DNA of 10,475 nucleotides, from assembly GCA_905236495.1 (NCBI GenBank), contig CAJOPV010000057.1, forward strand, positions 1 to 10,475, given 5' to 3'. This DNA is from an uncultured Christensenellaceae bacterium. Its GTDB lineage: Bacteria; Bacillota; Clostridia; Christensenellales; Aristaeellaceae. Both the position numbers and the translations under genes were made by a program. The first letter of the stretch is position 1. Each line of letters starts with the position of its first letter. Below, in pieces: positions 8,086-10,475 of the stretch. The notes below the pieces were generated by a model. That model had not been told where the DNA came from. It was given only the letters and a program-made list of their open reading frames with translations, and searched no databases.

Positions 8086-8153
8086 GGATCCCGTTTGATC
8101 CCCCATAGCAGGACGAGCCCCCTGGGGCTCCCGGATCGGAAACCTTCGTTTCC
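8086..8153 (+). promoter_or_regulatory. Three consecutive hairpins in the permease/binding-protein gap
   Basis: The 161-nt gap 8073-8233 holds three short perfect inverted repeats in a row: GGATC-ccgttt-GATCC (8086-8101), GAGCCC-cctg-GGGCTC (8115-8130) and GGAAAC-cttc-GTTTCC (8138-8153). None is followed by a real T-run; CTTCCCTTT after the last is weak. They look less like a full terminator and more like a structured leader or an RNA processing/stability element for the binding-protein message, or a leaky attenuator. Role inferred; the inverted repeats themselves are directly visible. No convincing -35/-10 pair was found in the gap. Confidence 0.55.
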
Positions 8154-8218
8154 CTTCCCTTTAAAACCGAATCTATGCATTTCCCCGGTCTATGGACGGT
8201 GAATGCGTGGAAAATAAA

Positions 8219-8226
8219 AAGGAGGA
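8219..8226 (+). promoter_or_regulatory. Strong ribosome binding site of the solute-binding protein
   Basis: AAGGAGGA sits about 8 nt before the ATG at 8234, the best Shine-Dalgarno match in the window, preceded by an A-rich stretch. It sets the start at the signal peptide rather than at the in-frame ATG at 8192, and fits high expression of the binding protein. Confidence 0.85.
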
Positions 8227-8233
8227 ACCCACA

Positions 8234-9586
8234 ATGAAGAAACTGGTTTCCCTGTTCCTTGCCATCGCGCTCGTGATGGTGTGCTGCGGCGCTTTTGCTG
8301 AAGCTCCCGAAGGCTATCCCGAAGTGCGGGAAGGCATCGACTTTGGCGGCGCCACCATCGAAATTCTGGACTACTGGGGCGGCGAGCAGGGCAGCGACGC
8401 TCATGCCGAGAATCCCACCGAAGAGCAGCAGGCGCTGTATGACTACCGCGCTTGGCTGGACGAGACCTACAACTGCCATATCGTGCAGAAGCAGGGCGGC
8501 GACTGGGGCTCCCAGATCACCGAGTATCAGAACTTCGTGGCTGCGCCCGATGGCAGCTATCGCCTCTACATCCTGGAGCCCGGCTCTGTCGCCAACGCCA
8601 TCAAGGCCGGCGCTATTGCTTGGGACGATCTGGTTGACCTGAGTGCCGACAAGTGGAACAAGCAGGACCTGGGCTTCACCACCAAGCTGGGCAAGGCCTA
8701 TGGCGTGTATGCCGGCGAGTGCGAACCCCGTCAGTGCCTGTACTTCAACAAGAAGGTTCTGGAAGATGCCGGCATCGAATGGGACGAAATCTATGACATG
8801 CAGGAAGCGGGCACCTGGACCTGGGATGCCTTCGTGGAACTGCTGCAGAAGCTGACCCGTGACACCGACGGCGACGGCATCAACGACGTCTATGGCATCG
8901 TCGGCGACAGCACCGACTTCGCCATCATTTCCGTGTTCTCCAACGGCGGCGCTTTCTTCTCTGCGGATGAAAATGGCAAACTGCAGCCCGTGATGACCAG
9001 CGATGCTACCGTGGAAGCTCTGACCTGGGCCAAGGAAACCTGGCCGGCCTACAGCGCTCCCGCCGGTGAAGGCGCCAACTGGGATTGGTACAAGAATGCC
9101 TGGAAGCAGGGCTACTGCGGCTTCTATATGTATCAGACCTACGGCGGATTCAACGACAACTCCGAAATGGCTGACATGGCGGATCCCTGGGGCTGCGTTG
9201 CCTTCCCCATCGGTCCTAAGGGCGATACCTACAAGCACGTTGTGTCCGACAACATCACCCTGATCCCCGCCGTCTATGATGAAGAGACCGCCGCTAAGCT
9301 GGCCTTCATCTATGACATGTGGACCAACCCCACCCCCGGCTATGACGATGAGTATAGCTGGGTCCTCAACAAGCTGAATTACACCGATGAGCGCGCTGTG
9401 TATGAGACCTACGCCATGCTGCGTGAGCCGGAGCACTCTGCCATGAACGCCACCCTGGCCCTGGGCACCAACAACGACGTCATCGGCAGCGGCTTCCTGT
9501 GGGATCTCTACTGGAATGATATTTCCACCATGCTGGAAACCAAGATGCCTTCTTGGATCAGCCTGTGCGAAGAATTCAACAAGTAA
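8234..9586 (+). CDS. Extracellular solute-binding protein, family 1 (sugar ABC importer)
   Basis: 450 residues, a normal length for a family-1 sugar-binding protein. The N-terminus is a signal peptide: MKKLVSLFLAIALVMVCCGAFA, with a likely type I cut before EAPEG. Two Cys (17, 18) are present, but the preceding residues (V-M-V) do not make a good lipobox, so it may not be a lipoprotein. The mature part begins with a beta strand (ATIEILDYWGG). It contains DTDGDGINDVYGI (from residue 210), a Ca-binding-like loop common in this family, and many Trp and Tyr residues (such as WTWDAF and NWDWYKNAW) that suit sugar stacking. It should deliver substrate to the two permeases upstream. It uses more GCT and other T-ending codons than its neighbours, as highly expressed genes often do. 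Separate boosting is plausible given its own strong ribosome site, hairpin leader and terminator. Ligand unknown. Confidence 0.92.
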   Translation: MKKLVSLFLAIALVMVCCGAFAEAPEGYPEVREGIDFGGATIEILDYWGGEQGSDAHAENPTEEQQALYDYRAWLDETYNCHIVQKQGGDWGSQITEYQNFVAAPDGSYRLYILEPGSVANAIKAGAIAWDDLVDLSADKWNKQDLGFTTKLGKAYGVYAGECEPRQCLYFNKKVLEDAGIEWDEIYDMQEAGTWTWDAFVELLQKLTRDTDGDGINDVYGIVGDSTDFAIISVFSNGGAFFSADENGKLQPVMTSDATVEALTWAKETWPAYSAPAGEGANWDWYKNAWKQGYCGFYMYQTYGGFNDNSEMADMADPWGCVAFPIGPKGDTYKHVVSDNITLIPAVYDEETAAKLAFIYDMWTNPTPGYDDEYSWVLNKLNYTDERAVYETYAMLREPEHSAMNATLALGTNNDVIGSGFLWDLYWNDISTMLETKMPSWISLCEEFNK

Positions 9587-9609
9587 TTCCAGCATAAGCA
9601 ACTAAATCA

Positions 9610-9641
9610 GGGCCCCCGGAGAGTGATCCGGGGGCCCTTTT
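9610..9641 (+). terminator. Rho-independent terminator after the binding-protein gene
   Basis: A perfect 11-bp stem (GGGCCCCCGGA, 9610-9620; TCCGGGGGCCC, 9627-9637) with a 6-nt loop GAGTGA is followed by TTTT (9638-9641). It starts 23 nt after the stop codon and closes the operon. On the minus strand the stem is followed by CTGATTTAG rather than a T-run, so it would serve the convergent gene only weakly. Confidence 0.92.
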
Positions 9642-9685
9642 CCGTGCTCAAAACCGAACAAATTGATTGTTTCGCTTCCCGATCC

Positions 9686-10475
9686 TCACGCCTCCCGAAT
9701 GGCGTCCAGATAGAATTGATCCATTTCCTCTTTGGTTTTGAATACGGCGATGTACATATCGTTGCCCATGGCGCCGGAGAGGGCGTCGGGGATGCGGCCC
9801 ATCATGCGCATATTGGAGGCATATTTGCCTGCCAGCTCCTCATGGCTCAGGGCAAAGGGCTTGCCGTCCCGCCGGCCCGCGAAGCCGCAGAAGAAATGCT
9901 CGCCCTGGAGCTTGGTGGAATAGTTGAAGGCGATCATATCCGCCCAGATCTTATATACGTCGGTGCTGTTGGCATAATTCATCATATCCGGGGAAAAGCC
10001 GCCGCAGGGCCGCATATTCACCTCCAGCGCCACCACATCGCCCTTTTTGCCGATGTGCTGATCCGCCGTCAAACGGAAAAACTCAAAATGGACGAAGCGG
10101 CTTTTCACCCCGAAGCTCTTTACCGCCGCCCTGCCCGCGGCCCGCACGTCCTCCGCCAGATCCTTCACGATATAGTAGATGGAATTATCCTGATTGTTCA
10201 CGATATCCATGATGGAATTGGGGGTCACGTTGCCCGTTTCAAAGAGGGGGTTGCCAGCCGCGTCGATGATGGCGTCGTAGCTGTTCACTTCGGCGGTGAT
10301 GAATTCCTCCATGATGAAGCGCATGCCCTGGTCCCGCTCGTTCAGGAACTGCCACAGCTCCCGCTCGTTTTCCAGCTTATAGGTATGGGCAGCCCCCACG
10401 CCGTTATCGGGCTTGACGATCACGGGGAAGGACACCTGGCGGATAAAGGCCATGCAGCCCTCGTAATCGTCCACG
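9686..10475 (-). CDS. ATP-grasp domain ligase (5' partial, C-terminal ~262 residues)
   Basis: The coding region enters from the right edge. The first visible full codon (GTG, 10472-10474) is probably internal, so the true start and the N-terminal pre-ATP-grasp domain are outside. The fragment shows the ATP-grasp nucleotide-binding segment FPVIVKPDNGVGAAHTY (Lys 21 in the fragment), a hinge strand FIMEEFI, a strand FVHFEFFRL, and the metal-binding strand VALEVNMRPCGG, whose Glu and Asn are typical Mg-ATP ligands. ATP-grasp enzymes join a carboxylate to an amine or thiol through an acyl-phosphate; the particular substrates cannot be told. It converges on the sugar-uptake operon with a gap of about 100 nt, so it is a separate transcription unit and need not be functionally linked. 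Confidence 0.85.
   Translation of the reverse strand, partial: VDDYEGCMAFIRQVSFPVIVKPDNGVGAAHTYKLENERELWQFLNERDQGMRFIMEEFITAEVNSYDAIIDAAGNPLFETGNVTPNSIMDIVNNQDNSIYYIVKDLAEDVRAAGRAAVKSFGVKSRFVHFEFFRLTADQHIGKKGDVVALEVNMRPCGGFSPDMMNYANSTDVYKIWADMIAFNYSTKLQGEHFFCGFAGRRDGKPFALSHEELAGKYASNMRMMGRIPDALSGAMGNDMYIAVFKTKEEMDQFYLDAIREA

Noticed and set aside
8115..8130. GAGCCC/GGGCTC hairpin as a rho-independent terminator of the permease operon
   Set aside because: No T-run follows the stem (next bases are CCGGATCGG), so intrinsic termination there is unlikely; kept as part of a possible structured leader.
8192..8233. Upstream start for the binding protein at 8192
   Set aside because: It would place a charged leader before the signal peptide and ignore the strong AGGAGG directly before 8234.
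8024..9601. A 525-codon open frame on the minus strand opposite the binding-protein gene
   Set aside because: Same shadow effect. The plus strand codes a clear solute-binding protein with signal peptide and ribosome site, and the antisense frame would start inside the terminator region.
9656..9672. Small AACAA-attga-TTGTT inverted repeat as terminator for the ATP-grasp gene
   Set aside because: Stem is only 5 AT-rich base pairs; on the minus strand it is followed by CGGTTTT, suggestive but too weak to call.

Overview
The window looks like part of a carbohydrate-uptake locus from a GC-rich Gram-positive bacterium, most likely a gut or rumen Clostridia lineage. The basis is AGGAGG-type ribosome binding sites, CUT1-type sugar ABC permeases with no ATPase gene beside them, a YIP1-family protein next to a DUF5696-like protein, and strong GC bias at third codon positions. 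Genus cannot be assigned by eye.

Layout. Six genes run left to right: (1) the C-terminal part of an NHL-propeller/TPR protein ending in a single membrane helix (1-705, cut by the window edge); (2) a YIP1-family membrane protein (680-1363); (3) a very large membrane-anchored protein with a DUF5696-like, glycoside-hydrolase-like core (1378-6099, 1573 aa); (4) and (5) two sugar ABC transporter permeases (6101-7075 and 7065-8072); (6) a secreted family-1 solute-binding protein (8234-9586). Genes 1-5 overlap or lie within 14 nt of one another and are almost certainly one transcript. A 161-nt gap carrying three consecutive small hairpins precedes the binding protein, and a strong rho-independent terminator (9610-9641) follows it. 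A convergent, truncated ATP-grasp ligase gene (9686-10475, minus strand) fills the right end.

How the genes may work together. The binding protein and two permeases form an importer that must borrow an ATPase encoded elsewhere. The topology of genes 1 and 3 puts a propeller/TPR module and a huge TIM-barrel protein on the outer face of the membrane. YIP1 is a multi-pass membrane protein between them. The simplest inference is a surface complex that binds or processes a glycan or glycoconjugate and hands the product to the importer.

Most unusual content. Gene 3 has two elaborations of its core. One is an acidic all-helical insert of about 280 residues with a weak internal repeat of about 80 residues. 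The other is a C-terminal array of about eleven units of about 41 residues, built on the pattern L-P-D-G-S-R-hydrophobic-Y-V-N...V-P-A-K-G, which appears to be an amplification of the hairpin that closes the core domain. The structured gap before the binding protein is the main regulatory candidate. No tRNA, rRNA, CRISPR array, insertion sequence or attachment site was seen.
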